Assembly (NCBI GenBank): GCA_037176885.1
Contig: JAWWNJ010000077.1
Span: forward strand, 682,001 to 746,000
Direction of reading: 5' to 3'
DNA: 64,000 bases
Origin: Favolaschia claudopus
Lineage: Eukaryota; Basidiomycota; Agaricomycetes; Agaricales; Mycenaceae
Each line of letters opens with the position of its first letter. Position 1 is the first letter of the stretch. Under the pieces are notes generated by a model. It had not been told where the DNA came from, made no database searches, and saw nothing but the letters and a program-made list of their open reading frames with translations. Of the stretch, positions 1 to 11,741 are shown in pieces. The position numbers were made by a program, and so were the translations under genes.

Positions 1-702
1 ACTAATTCATGTACATCGAACTGGAAAGTAGAATCAACAAATCCATTTTTTCAGATAAACAAAACTTGTCAAAATAATGTCCATATAAGGCAATATCTGC
101 CAGCTCTCAACGTTGATCTCAACAGCTACTGTGTTCTGTGAGAGGACTCCTTCCGTGGTAGAGCCAAACCAACAAGATTCGGCTCAAGGATACCCCAAAA
201 CACCGCGTTATTTTCGTCGAGAAATCATCTAGCATCCAAGCAACCTGGACGTCACCTCAGACGCCGCTGCTGACCGTCAGACTCGGGTGTCCTGACGATA
301 CATCGGCTTATAATGCGAGAGATCTGCCATCCACCGGCCCTCCAACCTCCTTCTTGCTGGCAACTGGCAGGCATCTCTGGCCAGCCCCCGGCGCGTCGCC
401 TTATTTTGGTTTCGTCCCCATCGCCGGCCTCATACAAAGCACACAACCATCAATACCGCACGCTCGCCGGTTTCACCCAGACGATACGCATCGACGGCCA
501 ACTTGAACGAAGATCAACTCGTTGTATAGCGGGTCAGTATGTATCGTTGACTCTGAGATTTTGTGCCATGTTAAAGGCTGTCTGCTTGGCTCCGCCCCCT
601 CTTTCGTTTTTCTTTCCTTTCTCTACTCTCTGGGAGAGGTTTCTCTTCTTTCTTCTGTTCGTGGCGCGTTTCTTTCAACTTGGGGCCAACGTCGCGTACC
701 GC
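1..702. other. Upstream intergenic region
   Basis: I see no gene here. A pyrimidine-rich stretch at about 595-660 lies just before the chosen start of the next gene. CT-rich tracts of this kind are common near fungal transcription starts, so it may be its promoter or 5' leader. Confidence 0.4.
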
Positions 703-2339
703 ATGGTTATGATTCACACGGAGCCCGACGAAATTTTCAACCACGTTGAGCCGGACGTCATTGGCTTCGTGTTCGCTCTAGTCGCTCAGACTTTCCTCTT
801 CGGTATGTCACACAAATCCCTTGCAGAAATGAAGTATCTCTCATCGACCACTACTAAATCTAATCCCAGGAATATATTCCCTGCTGTTCTGCTGCTCCTT
901 GCGGATGCTGATGTAGGTATTACAACTGCACAAAGTGTTCAACAGATAGCTCGAACACCTAACAGAAAACGCGGGTTAGAACACTCAACCAACAAAGTCA
1001 AACTCGCCATCCTCCTCTTCATGGCGTTGATGTCCGCAACATATTGGTCTTTCTCTGTTTTCTTCGCCGCGCAACTGTTGCTTGAAGACAGTCCCTCCAG
1101 CTCAATCGAGACTCTACAGTGGTTACCTGTCGTCAACGCAGCTGCGCTAATAAACGTCAGTCCTCCTCGTTCCTCCTTCCTTCTGTCTGAAGCCACCGCT
1201 GAAAACAGCTTTGCTTTCAGTTCGTCATCAGCGACGGCATGTTGATATGGACGGCACTAACCGCCTGTTCCCCCCGCCTACGCAAATACCTATGGATCTC
1301 CGTCCTCTTCCTCTTCCTTACCGTCGGTACGTAGGCTGAATCATCCTCACTCATTTGCAAACATACTCCATGCGCCTGAACATAAATAATACCACTTTCT
1401 TTCTTCCAGCGGCTGTGGTGTTGACAATCGTCCTCACAGCGGTTTCTTCAATTGATTTTGGATATTACGAATTCAGAAGCAGCAATTCATTACATGTACA
1501 TCCAGAAATCCCCATGTTAGTCGCTCAAGCGCTATCTGTTGCTACAAACCTCTCTGCCGCAGCAGTGTACGGAGTTTCTGTGTGGTTCGTTTACAAAACT
1601 TACAATCCAATTTCCTCGCATGTTTGATTTAATCCCTGTACTCAGTCGACGGCGTCAAATGATTCAGAATGTAGGAGGGGATGATGCAGAGGCACTCTGC
1701 CGGGTTCAACAACAAATTCGATCTTGGGCTGCACACATTGGCGTGTTTTACTCCCTTTCTACGGTACGTCGCTCAATCAATATAACTTCAATTTTTGTTT
1801 CATTATTCTTTCCAGCTCCTGACTCTGATCTTTTCTCTCATCTCACTGCCCAACGGCACAACGCTCGGAGATTTTTGCTATCCCTTGAGTGTTCAGATTG
1901 CTGTAAGTAAGCTTCTACTAAAAACGGAAAAATCCTGATTCGAACCTTCCTTCATTCATTCGTCGATATTATAATCTAGAGCATATACCCCCCAACAGCT
2001 CTACTCCTCATCGATTCAAACCACCCTCTCGCTGGACCCTCGACCACAGCACCATCATCCGCAGCGGATCCGAACTTCGATGATTCAGATCCCTCCTCAT
2101 TTTCTCGCACTGGCACCAAGCGTCCTAGATTCAACACGCAATTTGGATCTGACACGGTCGATATCAGCGCGACGACTACCATGGTCGACGCTGGTCTCGG
2201 CGGCGGACTCAGATTGGGAAGCCGGGGAAGATGTTGTTCTATCACTGTCAGCGGCCCAGATATCTTGAACGTATCAGGGAGCTCGCAGAGGTCGACACCG
2301 AAGCGGAGTCGGTTTTCTGATACGAGTTCTGGATACTAA
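703..2339 (+). CDS. Multi-pass membrane protein, Agaricomycete family (copy 1)
   Basis: Intron-rich gene for a hydrophobic protein of about seven membrane segments. The first exon ends in the family motif LVAQTFLFG. Exon 2 resumes as IYSLLFCCSLRMLM after an intron at about 803-869. Later exons carry FVISDGMLIW, a transmembrane stretch with IVLTAVSSIDFGYY, and finally SIYPPTALLLI followed by a hydrophilic Ser/Thr-rich tail ending at the TAA at 2337. Introns also fit at about 1156-1219, 1327-1409, 1590-1645, 1763-1815 and 1904-1979. The ATG at 703 is chosen because it gives a 34-residue lead into the motif, as in the paralogue at 14457. The function of this expanded family is unknown. It is convergent with the paralogue downstream. 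Confidence 0.75.
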
Positions 2340-2808
2340 GTACTAAACGGTTGGTGTAAATTTAAGTAAGTAAATTGGTTTCGACGGAATCCAGGACTCG
2401 GACCAACGAGGATGCAAGAGACGGACGGGAGGTTTAGTCGGTGCGAGGGTACGGGGGTTACAAGTGGCCGTGAATATGTGACGGGCAAGGCTAAATCTAA
2501 TACGGGATGTATCAAGGATGTATGAGCAGATGGGGTCCGGGAGACGAATAGTTTTGTGATTCCCGTTGGGAAAGTGTTCGGGAAAGACGGAAATTAACAT
2601 CGGTTTTTTAGGGGGGAACTCGGAGCTATAGCTTTTTTTACACTGGGTGTCGTGGGCGGGGAATATTAATACTTAGCTGCTTAGAGTCTGTTTTCACAAA
2701 AACAATAAATTCATCCTACATTGGACACCGAATTTTCTGTTTCAAGTTCAAAATTGAGCAAGGCACACACTCTCGTTCAATGTTCAAGTAGAAACTGTAA
2801 CAGGATGG
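2340..2808. other. Convergent intergenic spacer
   Basis: Lies between the 3' ends of two convergent membrane-family genes. It presumably holds both 3' UTRs. No further feature seen. Confidence 0.4.
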
Positions 2809-4319
2809 TTAAACTAAACTGGCATCGGGGTCGCCGCCTTTTTCCGGACGAATGGAGCCCGAATCCGACGGGATCTCTGGTTCAGCCACTGAAGAATATG
2901 TACCAGTACTTAGAGGGTTGCGGGCAAAGCTTATAGTCCTGGAGACAACGCTGCTTTGAGTCCCTGAATTTGCTGCGAATCTGATATCTTCTAGAGGCGC
3001 TGGCCGCGATGTCGAATTCGAAAAATCGTCGTTCACGAATGACGACTCATTTAGTGACTTTTGGGTGCTGACGAGGAGCAGCACGACTGTGGGGTAGGCA
3101 CCCTGAAGAATAAATTGTCAGCAAAGTAGCAAGTAGGTTGAACCTCGTTCAAGATTGACTCACAGCAATCTCAATATTGACGGGTTGATAAAGGTCCCCA
3201 AGAGTTCCATGAGGCAACCGGATGAATGCTGCACAAAGAGCAACGAGCTAGCCAGAAATTCGGAATAAGTTCAGCGTATTCAAGTTGTAATGTTTTCGAT
3301 GGAACCACGCACGGCAGAGATACAATATAAAAAACCGGTTTCAATCAGGAGAACAAGGATGCGATTAGTTCTCAAAGAATTTGCCTTGTCTTCTGAGAAG
3401 GCTGAACGAATCAATTTCCAGTGTTTCCTAGTGACGTTTGAGACTAGGAAGGTAATATTACGAATAAAGGGCACACAGACCATGCTGTTGCAGCCACAAC
3501 TCCCGTCGCCGTGAGGTTGGAGAGCAGCGATGTCGCTAGGTTGGTGACTTGTAGAATGTCAATTCCCAGCGCGAGAACATCGCCTTTGAGCGACGGGGAT
3601 TCCGCCAGGTCAGCTATTCGAAATGCAATTGTGAGAATTGCAGTGACTGTAAAATGTTTGTGTTAGCCACGGCCTGTATTCTATAAAATGAAATCATTGT
3701 AACTCGTAGTGACACCCAAGAAGAAGAATGTGAACGATAAATATTTCCGGTGATTGCGCTGGCAGATAACCCAGGCCCTCCAAACCACAACACCATCGCC
3801 GACGACATACTGTATTCAGGCTGTGAGATAAAGCCGAGATAAAAATGAGAATCCCTAACGTTGATGAGGGTCAGTGCGTTGAACAGAGGCGACCATTTGG
3901 TAATTTCTGTGTGGTTGGGCTCAATTTTGGAAGGATTGAGAGCAAGGTCGTTGTATTGGTGCATCCGACCAACCCCATCCGCGATATTGTACGACCAATA
4001 CGCCAATGTAAGGATATAACTGGACACTGTTATGGCGAACATGGTTTTGTTAGTCTTGCTTTTCAATTTACGTTGCCTGTGAATGCATCGGTGTCCGCAG
4101 ACTCGGAAAAGGGTTGGAAGAAATATACAGGAGCATCCGCGTCGACATGAAGATCAAAATGGAATAAATTCCTGTTCAAAAGTTAAAATTCCAGCGTCCA
4201 ACAGATAATACGGGAATTTCACCGAAGAAAAAAGTTTGCCCCACCAAACCCAACATATAGTACATCACAGTCTTCGCCATTTTGTTGATATTCTCGTCGG
4301 TGGGCGACACAGAAGCCAT
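2809..4319 (-). CDS. Multi-pass membrane protein, Agaricomycete family (copy 2)
   Basis: Paralogue of the genes at 703 and 14457, most like the latter. The first exon runs from the ATG at 4319 and ends LGLVGQTFFFG; the next begins IYSILIFMSTRMLLY. Then come SYILTLAYWSYNIADGV, WSPLFNALTLIN, YVVGDGVVVWRAW, an exon with TNRILVLLIETGFLYC, and GAYPTVVLLLVSTQKSL leading into a Ser-rich cytosolic-type tail that stops at 2809. The exon order matches the 14457 gene throughout. I see no frameshift. Function unknown; about seven membrane passes are inferred from the hydrophobic exons. Confidence 0.78.
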
Positions 4320-4665
4320 GATGTCAGATATGATCACGAAGACTCGGAGCGGGTTTCTGAAGAGAGAACAAGAATCGCCGCTGGCGGTAACGAAAAAAAG
4401 GGTGCTCAGTGAGCACTAAGTGGGCGAAAGGCAGGGGAACCAGAGGAAGAGTGCCGCGGCTATGTACATAAGTATTCCAAGTAATGCTAACTTTAACCAA
4501 CAGGATGATCACGAACGCGGATCCAGCTCACAGCCGTAGGACCGCATCCAACAATCGTTAGCATCTGTAACCAGTTCATTTTTGTGGCCACGGAACACAC
4601 AGTGTAAACTTCAGTTTCAAGTTCAACATTGATATCCATATTTAGTAGCCACGCACTCGATTTAT
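4320..4665. other. Intergenic region
   Basis: Upstream region of the membrane gene to the left and 3' flank of the reductase-like gene to the right. No gene or repeat recognised. Confidence 0.35.
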
Positions 4666-6194
4666 TCAATAAATTCCGTTCAGAACCTCCAACGTATCTG
4701 CGTCTCCTTTAGCGAGCATGACTAGATCCTCCTTTGGAACATTGTACTCCCTCAGGGCGCTCTTTAACCCCAGCCGTTCCACCAATCTAATCAATTCGTT
4801 AGACTGTGTTCTGCAGTATCAATTTCTGACACCCACCCTGCAATGAGCGCTGATAACTTCAAGATATCGCCGTCTGTCGATCCTGTGCTTGGTTCACCCA
4901 GATAAAACAGCGAGCTCTCCATATATTTCTTATCCTCCGCTGATGCCAGCCGGGCTTGGACCGCCACAATCGGCGAAAGAGTGAGGCACTATGTTGTTCG
5001 ATCGTTTTGCGTTTGGCTCATAGCCAAAATAATAGACGACGCACAGAAGTGACACCGTGCGGGATGTTGTACCTGACACCGAGTCTTTGTCCCAGGGCAT
5101 GCGATGGTCCGGCGACGCTTGAATGGTTGTCAATAATGAAGCTCCGATACCAGGAAGCGATCCTACCTCCACTCCTCCCACTTCATCGGCCATAGGCTCA
5201 TCCAAGCGGCCAAGAGTAATCTCTGTCGTGCTTCTACGTTATCAGGATCCGCCTTGGAGATGGGCAGATACTTGAACAGGTCTGCCATCGCCGCATAGCA
5301 AAGAATCTTGGTCATAGGTGAGCGTTTTGTCGAGATAATACATCCCATAATCAACATAAAATTTCGACGCACCTTCACGGGATGGGATACGAACGGTCTG
5401 TAGAGAGATTCTTGATGATTGTGAGTACAGCCTTGAATTCAAATGGATTGACCTACCAACCGAATGGTCGAGAGCCCGAATGCCAGAAGAAATCCTGCAA
5501 GTTGTCAATAAATGTGCAAGCACTGAGTTTAACACTCACCATAGGCGCGTGGGTGTAGGCATCGATAATTCAGCATCCAGAATGACTCCAGCAGGTGGAA
5601 GATGTTGATGTGTCACAGAGCCCTTTTCACCATCCTCTTTCCTATGTCCCGCGGCCATCTAGTCCCGTTTTTCAGACCATCAGGAGACTTTATACAGTGA
5701 AGAAACCCACAGTATACTCTGCAGCACTGAGTGTCGTCGGAATAGCAATTTGCGGCGGCGGCAATTCGCCCGTCTGCTCATGAATCCTATACATCGCGCC
5801 CTTCGCACCGCAAATCGGTGACCCTCCCCCGAGCCCGATGATGAAATCCGCTCCAGCATCCTTGAATGCCTCGACACAAGCGTCTATATCTGCTATCGGC
5901 GTGTGTTGTCTGAACTCTGTGAATACGCCAGCGTAGGCATCCTGGGCCTTCAGGACTTCTGCGACTTTGTTAAGGACATCGGTCTGAGGAGAATAATGGT
6001 CTTGAATTAACTAGTCATATGTGGAAGACTCAAAGCCAAACCTTCATAGCCAAACTGCGTCCAGTGACAATGAGACCCTTCTTCACGCCAAGAGTTTGGA
6101 TGAGCTTTGGGAGGGCGGTGGAGATGCAACCAGGACCATAGTAGATGCCTTTGAGTGAGTCTGTCGATGCATAAAATCCCGATAAATTCGACAT
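4666..6194 (-). CDS. Maleylacetate-reductase-like Fe-ADH, copy A (altered active site)
   Basis: Iron-containing alcohol dehydrogenase fold of the maleylacetate-reductase-like group; relatives reduce maleylacetate to 3-oxoadipate with NAD(P)H at the end of hydroxyquinol or chloroaromatic breakdown. The N-terminus at 6194 reads MSNLSGFYASTDSLKGIYYG. The nucleotide-binding loop reads GGGSPICGAKG, where copy B has GGGSPIDGAKG. The later motif reads GPSHALGQRLG followed by NIPHG, where copy B has GLSHALGHRLG. So a conserved Asp is Cys and the second His of the HxxxH pair is Gln, while the first His and the PHG His remain. The ending is EVLNGIY plus TGA. All exons join in frame, so this is not an obvious pseudogene. 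Direct tandem with copy B. Activity may be changed or lost. Confidence 0.72.
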
Positions 6195-6868
6195 AAGAAC
6201 CCGAGGAATCGTTTGAAGGAGAAAAGGCGGTAGGCGGCTGATATCCACTTGTGAGGTTCCCAACTTTAACCGATCATGGTGAAGCAAGCTGTGAATCTTC
6301 AACCCATACTTGAGCGCAGCACGGACCGAATTTCTTGGCAACTTGAAACTTCGATGAAGTTCACGACGTATTATCCGTTGGTGCAGGCGTTGGCTTGGCT
6401 GATCCACATCCAAAGGGGCTGAATGGGCAGATAGTGATTTCGATAGTCATCGAGTATCGAAGATATGGGTCTGGTGTACTACCATTTCGGATTTCGCTCA
6501 AATCGTACGCCGAGATTGACAAAGCAGTCGTCAAGGTCGCCTCGGCCACAGTGAGTCAGCCGCCGCAAAGATCTGTAAGATCTGGTACAGTACTTGAACC
6601 CTGAACGACCTGTTACTAACGACTCTTGGAAGAAGAGATGGGAAAGGAGGGAGGCGGGACGGAAGCCAAAATATGACGAAATAAGCGCGCCGTCCAAGTC
6701 GTGCCCGGGAGAACCATGATAAAGTTGAATGAACTGCTCTTCCTTAGTTCAACCTGCTGATCTCGCCGAGCCAGTCATTGGCTCAATCATTTCCGGAGCT
6801 TACGCACTCTAAGTATTCAATTTCAAGCTGAACATCGATATCCTTTTCCAATCACTCACTCAATTCAT
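6195..6868. other. Spacer between tandem reductase genes
   Basis: Promoter region of copy A and 3' flank of copy B. Short open frames occur, including one continuing upstream of the copy A start, but none matches copy B upstream of its own start. No gene called. Confidence 0.35.
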
Positions 6869-8435
6869 CTAATAAATCCTGTTTAGAACCTCCAACGCAT
6901 CGTCCCCTTGTGCGAGCTTGACCAAATCCTCCTTCGGAACATTGTATTCCCTTAAGGTGCTTTTCAACTCTAGTCGTTCCACCAATCTAATCAATTCAAG
7001 TCGTCAGGCTTTGCACGTTCAATCAGTTGTAGTAAAACTGGAACCTACCCTGCGATGAGCGCCGACAGCCGCAAAATATCGCCATCAATTGAACCCGTGC
7101 TCGATTCACGCAGATAGAACAAGGAGTTGGCTAGATATTGCTTATCTTCTTCCGATGCCAACCGTGCTTGGACCGCCACAACCGGCGAAAGAGTGAGGCA
7201 CTAAACAGATCATTGTTCAATCGCTTGGCGGGGGGCTGATAGAAGGAAAAGAAATCGACGCACAGAAGTAATACCGTGCGGGATATTGTATTTCGCGCCG
7301 AGTCTATGGCCCAGGGCATGCGACAGTCCGGCAGCGCTTGATACAATTATTGTCAATAAGCTCCGATACCGGGAACTTGCGTTCCTACCTCCACTTCTCC
7401 CACTTCATCGGCCACAAACTCATCCAAGCCGCCATAAGCAATCTTTGTCGTGCTTCTACGTTATCCGGATCCGCCTTGGAGATTGGCAGATACTTGAACA
7501 GGTCTGCCATCGCCGCATAGCAAAGAATCTTGGTCATAGTTAAGCGTTTTGTCGATAATAAATACACCCCAATTTCGACGCACCTTTACAGGGTGGGATA
7601 CGGACGGTCTATAGAGAGATTCTGGGTGAATGTCAATCGAACGGTGCTCAATGTAAGAAAGTAAAAATTTGACCTACCGACCGAATGGTCGAGAGCTCGA
7701 ATGCCAGCCTGAGAAGAAATCCTACAAAATAATCAGTCAATGCGCAAGCTCGAAACGAAAATGACACTCGCCACAAGCGGCTCGGCGTAGGCATCGCCAG
7801 CTCAGCGTCGAGAATGACTCCAGCTGGTGGAAGAAGTTGATGCGTCACCGCGACCTTCTCTCCATCCTCATTCGTATAGCCTGCGCCCATCTGGATTCAA
7901 ACAACCCGTTTTCAGAATAACAGAGAGCAACAAGCAGCGAACAAAACCTCACAGTATATTCCGCTGCGCTGAGTGTCGTCGGAATAGCAATTTGCGGCGG
8001 CGGCAACACACCCGTCTGTTCGTGAATCCTATACATCGCACCCTTCGCACCGTCAATCGGCGACCCTCCACCGAGTCCAATGATAAAATCCGCTCCAGTA
8101 TCCCTGAACGCCTTGATACAGGCATTTATATCCGCTATCGGTGTATGCTGGCTGAAATCCGTGAACACGCCCGCATATGCGTCTTGGGCTTTCAAAATGT
8201 CCGTAATTTTGTTGACGACGTTGGTCTGCGGACAAGAACAAGCGTGAATTCGCTGGTGAGTGGAGGTGGAAGCGAAGCCAACCTTCGTAGCCAAACTGCG
8301 TCCAGTGACGATGAGACCCTTTTTGACACCAAGGCTTCGGATGAGCTTCGGCAAGGCGGTGGCGACGCAACCCGGGCCATAGTAGACACCTTTGAGAGAG
8401 TCTGTCGATGCATAAAATCCAGAAAGGGTCGACAT
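6869..8435 (-). CDS. Maleylacetate-reductase-like Fe-ADH, copy B
   Basis: Same family as its tandem neighbour, with canonical motifs. The start at 8435 reads MSTLSGFYASTDSLKGVYYG. The nucleotide-binding loop GGGSPIDGAKG lies at about 8040-8075 and is followed by QIAIPTTLSAAEYT. The metal/active-site segment GLSHALGHRLG plus NIPHG lies around 7275-7335. The ending is EVLNRIY plus TAG at 6869. Introns split the gene at sites shared with copy A, for example before AAGLSH. Expected to be a cytosolic NAD(P)H-dependent reductase; the maleylacetate substrate is inferred from family only, and another Fe-ADH substrate is possible. Gene order and shared splice sites indicate a local tandem duplication. 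Confidence 0.8.
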
Positions 8436-8892
8436 TGAAGCAAGAACAAGATGAAGCGTCTGGTGAAAATAGAGCGATTATAGCCAGAATCTACATGGCA
8501 ATTGTAAGCTTGGTGCTTGTGGCGGACTGGTCAAGTCAGCCAATCACAAAGGTTCGCGGAGAATAGCGGTGAATTTCTAAACTGATCAATCAGCAAAACC
8601 GAAGGCCGAAGGGCCCAGGGCCCAGGGGCCCTGGTTAACTCAGATTCGCTGGCGTGGATGATGAAGTTCGTGTCAAGTTCGTGTTGCTAATTCGGGTATG
8701 AATTTAGTACTATAGATCTAAGGTAGTATGCAATAAGGTCCGTGCGTACAAATGCTAGCGAATAGACAATGCGTAGATAGATGGAGTAGGTCGTGATGGT
8801 GAATACAATACGTAGTCCGTGCGTGAAAATTGTGGTTAGTATGCTCGAATGCGAAGAAAGAAAAAACTTGTCCTAAATGCGTTAAAATGTCA
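8436..8892. other. Intergenic region with GC-rich repeat
   Basis: Promoter side of reductase copy B. At about 8609-8634 there is a GC-rich self-complementary run built from GGGCCC and CCCAGG units that could form a hairpin. No gene recognised. Confidence 0.4.
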
Positions 8893-11177
8893 TCACAATG
8901 CAAAATCGAATAATGTCTGCGCGGCAAATCCAAGTCCAAGCGCAAGTCCCACAGGTCCGACAACACCCCCACTCGGGAAACGCGACGACAACGCCGCATT
9001 ACCCGAGCCCCCAGCCTGACCCTCCCCACCCTTCCCCCCTTTACCAGCATCAACGAAACTCGACACCGGCAAATCCCCAATCGCCACCACAGCCTGCTTC
9101 CCAATACTCCCCGACCCAACCATCACCTGAAGCCCCACACTCGGCACCCCATTCACCACCACGAAGATCAACGCCGGACCAGGCGCCAATATCGCCGGGT
9201 TTGGAGGCATCTGCGATACATGCAGCGTCGCAGTGTTGTTCGCCCCATACGCAGTGTACGTCGAATCCAGCTGCACGAACCGCGCGCCCATGTTCATCGC
9301 GTGCGTCGAGAACCCTGTCCGGATTACCACAACAGTCGCGTTCGCCGCATTGTGTGCGTCCCCGAAAAGATCATCCTTGTCGAGCTGGATATCGAAGGAC
9401 GGACCTCCATACCCCAGTGCAGAGATCAACCCCTTTGGCTGCGGCCTCCTCGTATTGTAGTAGCTGGGATAGAACCGCTCCACGCGATATTCCGTCGGGT
9501 ACTTGATTTTCGGTCCGATATTGAGGTCGCTATTGGGATTGGAGCCAGCAATAATGATGGAGCCGTCAGGCAACAGCAGGGCAGAGGAGTGATACATCCG
9601 TGGAACAGTGCTCGAGTTCAGCCCATCACGACTCCAGCGCGAGCCCGCAGGTTTGGTGGGATCGTATATGGCAGGCGTCAGGACCGGGTTGTCCGCATAG
9701 CTCATCCCGATGGCCCAGGACGTATTCCCGTACCCTGCTGTCCCGGAACTCGCGCCGTTGACACAAAACACCCGTCCGTCCGGCAAGGCAATCAAATTCG
9801 CCATGCTGCGTCCTTCCAGCATGTTATCGTCCTTCGTGTAACTCTTACTGACGTCCGGGGTGATGCGCACGCAGGATTTCGAGGCAGCGAAGGCGGCAAT
9901 GTTCCAATCTTGGCTCCAGTCGTCGTTGTCGGATCCTCCGCAAAACAGCACCGTCGCGGTCCAATTGTTAGCGGGGGTGAGGGGAAGCATAATAGAGCCG
10001 GCGCTGGCAGGGTATGCGCGTACCGCCGAGGGCATGTCGTCCAGCTGATATTCTTTGTGCGACTTAGGGTCGAGCATGATCGTGGCACGGTTGGCCTGCA
10101 TGAGCAATCGACCGGACGGGAGCAGGAAGGTGAGGGGGTAGAGATTGATGGGAAGGTTGTCGGAGAGGAAAGGCGATGTGATAGGTGAGCCGGTGGAGGG
10201 ATAGAACTCGTAAGTGGGGTTGTCTTGCCAGGCGTCGTTGACGTATCCACCATTATTGCAGCCACCAATCTGCAAAAGCGTTTCCGAGATTAGCGCTGAA
10301 ATGGAATCCCCTAGTCTAGAAACACTCACGATGATAGCGGAGCCGTCCTGGAGGGTCTCTCTAAAGATAATCTAAGGGCGAAATGGAGCGAAGCGAAGCT
10401 CAGCACTCACACAGTCGGATACCACCGTCGGGTGGTCATCGTGCGGACCTCGACCCAATCACACGAGCCGTCGTCGCAGGGCACCAATGTTCTGCACAAG
10501 TTCAAGCATCAGCGTAATCCTATCATAAACCCGAAGTGTCAACGGACCGAATTCTGGAAGCGAAAAATTTAGCCCGGGCGCCCGGACAGACAAAAAAATA
10601 ACTTACGACTTCCCACCATCAGGATCGTCGTAGGGGCCGTTGCCGGAGGAATCGGCGGCGTTGGCGCCGCCGTACGTGACCGCAGAGTTTCCACCGATGT
10701 TAATCCAAGTGCCATTGCCCAGGACTGTCCCACCGGCGCAGAATGTATTCGTGATGGCGTCCATGGTGCGTGCTGTATTCGCGCCCAACGCATACTCTGG
10801 AATGCCAACCAATACTTATGAGCGGATTATCGCAAAAACGGATGAGGGGTTCGGCGCACCGGACGCCCAAGCTGGATGACCATTTATCTGCGCCTTGTTA
10901 TTTTCCACCTTGTCGAGAATGAAGACCTTGTCTTGAGTACCGAGGAACATCTAGCAATAGATAGACGCGTCAACATAGGTCACAAGGCACACGAGCAAAA
11001 CGAGGCAACCTGCTGAGCACTGACGAGTGAGTCGCCGATAATTTCGAACTCGCCGATGGGTTTGTTGGAGGAGGAGGGTTGACCAGGCGGGCTCAGAGTA
11101 GTTGGCGTTGGAGGTGCAGCAGATTGGGCGAGAACAGAGCCGGCGAGAGAGACATAGATTAGAAAGACGTTGAACAT
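8893..11177 (-). CDS. Secreted glyoxal-oxidase-like copper radical oxidase (AA5_1)
   Basis: Extracellular copper radical oxidase that oxidises aldehydes such as glyoxal and methylglyoxal and makes H2O2 for peroxidases. The ATG at 11177 starts a signal peptide (MFNVFLIYVSLAGSVLAQ). The catalytic set of the family is visible: the Cys of NTFCAGG (about 10740), the cross-linked Tyr of RRWYPT (about 10420), the axial Tyr and His of PRMYHSS (about 9595), and the last His of GFSTHAMNMGAR (about 9300). The long last exon ends in a Gly-rich linker and a hydrophobic tail (GLALGLGFAAQTLF), suggesting a GPI anchor. Five or more introns lie near the 5' end. All key residues are intact, so an active enzyme is expected. 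Its upstream region carries a LINE insertion. Confidence 0.9.
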
Positions 11178-11728
11178 GGCGGGATGGTGAGGGTGGGGTA
11201 TATAGAACGAGTGTGGTGGAGACAAGATATAGACGGCGATGGGCACGCCGTGGACAGAAATAAGCTGGCCAGGGTAGAGCAGCGGCGTTCAGCTATGGGT
11301 ATCAGGTCCAGGTTTTTACTTGGCAAAGAATATAACGATCGGGGAGGGATGACATGTGGCTATTTTGTGCCGTCGGACCGAGCTCCTCCTTTCTGTCTTG
11401 CTTCAATTGTTAAATGAAATTTTGGGGACTTGAAACAGCGCGACCAGGACAGCAGTTGGGAGGTTGGAGGGCAGCTTTAGGGCAGCGGTGACTTGTCACC
11501 GAAAACGAGGACACTGGCCAGGAACGGCTGTACAATTAGGACAAGGCAGGAATCTCGGGCTTGACCAGAATCCTTGATAGCTGGAGGTTCCGAACGGATT
11601 GGCCCAAAAATCCCAAGAAAAAGGTGGAATTGAGGCCAGTAAGTGTTAAAGAGAGCTGCGGAGACTTGGTGGAGGTCGGGGTGCACATTGACAAGGTTGG
11701 CACAAGGCAGGAGAGGAGTCACACGGTC
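11178..11728. other. Upstream region of the copper radical oxidase gene
   Basis: About 550 bp between the oxidase start and a LINE insertion. A TATA-like CTATATA (reverse strand) lies at about 11199-11205, unusually close to the ATG. No gene seen. Confidence 0.35.
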
Positions 11729-11741
11729 ACACGGGCTGAAC
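11729..11741. repeat. Target-site duplication, left copy
   Basis: 13-bp ACACGGGCTGAAC, repeated exactly at 12849-12861. It directly abuts the poly(T) run that is the poly(A) tail of the minus-strand LINE insertion. Confidence 0.88.

Noticed and set aside
8609..8634. GGGCCC-rich run as a regulatory operator or terminator
   Set aside because: It is self-complementary, but no second copy occurs near other genes here, and fungi do not use such hairpins as terminators.
9220..10188. Long plus-strand open frame opposite the copper radical oxidase
   Set aside because: It is antisense to a well-supported gene with all catalytic motifs. The frame is Arg/Pro-rich and resembles nothing; it follows from codon bias of the real gene.
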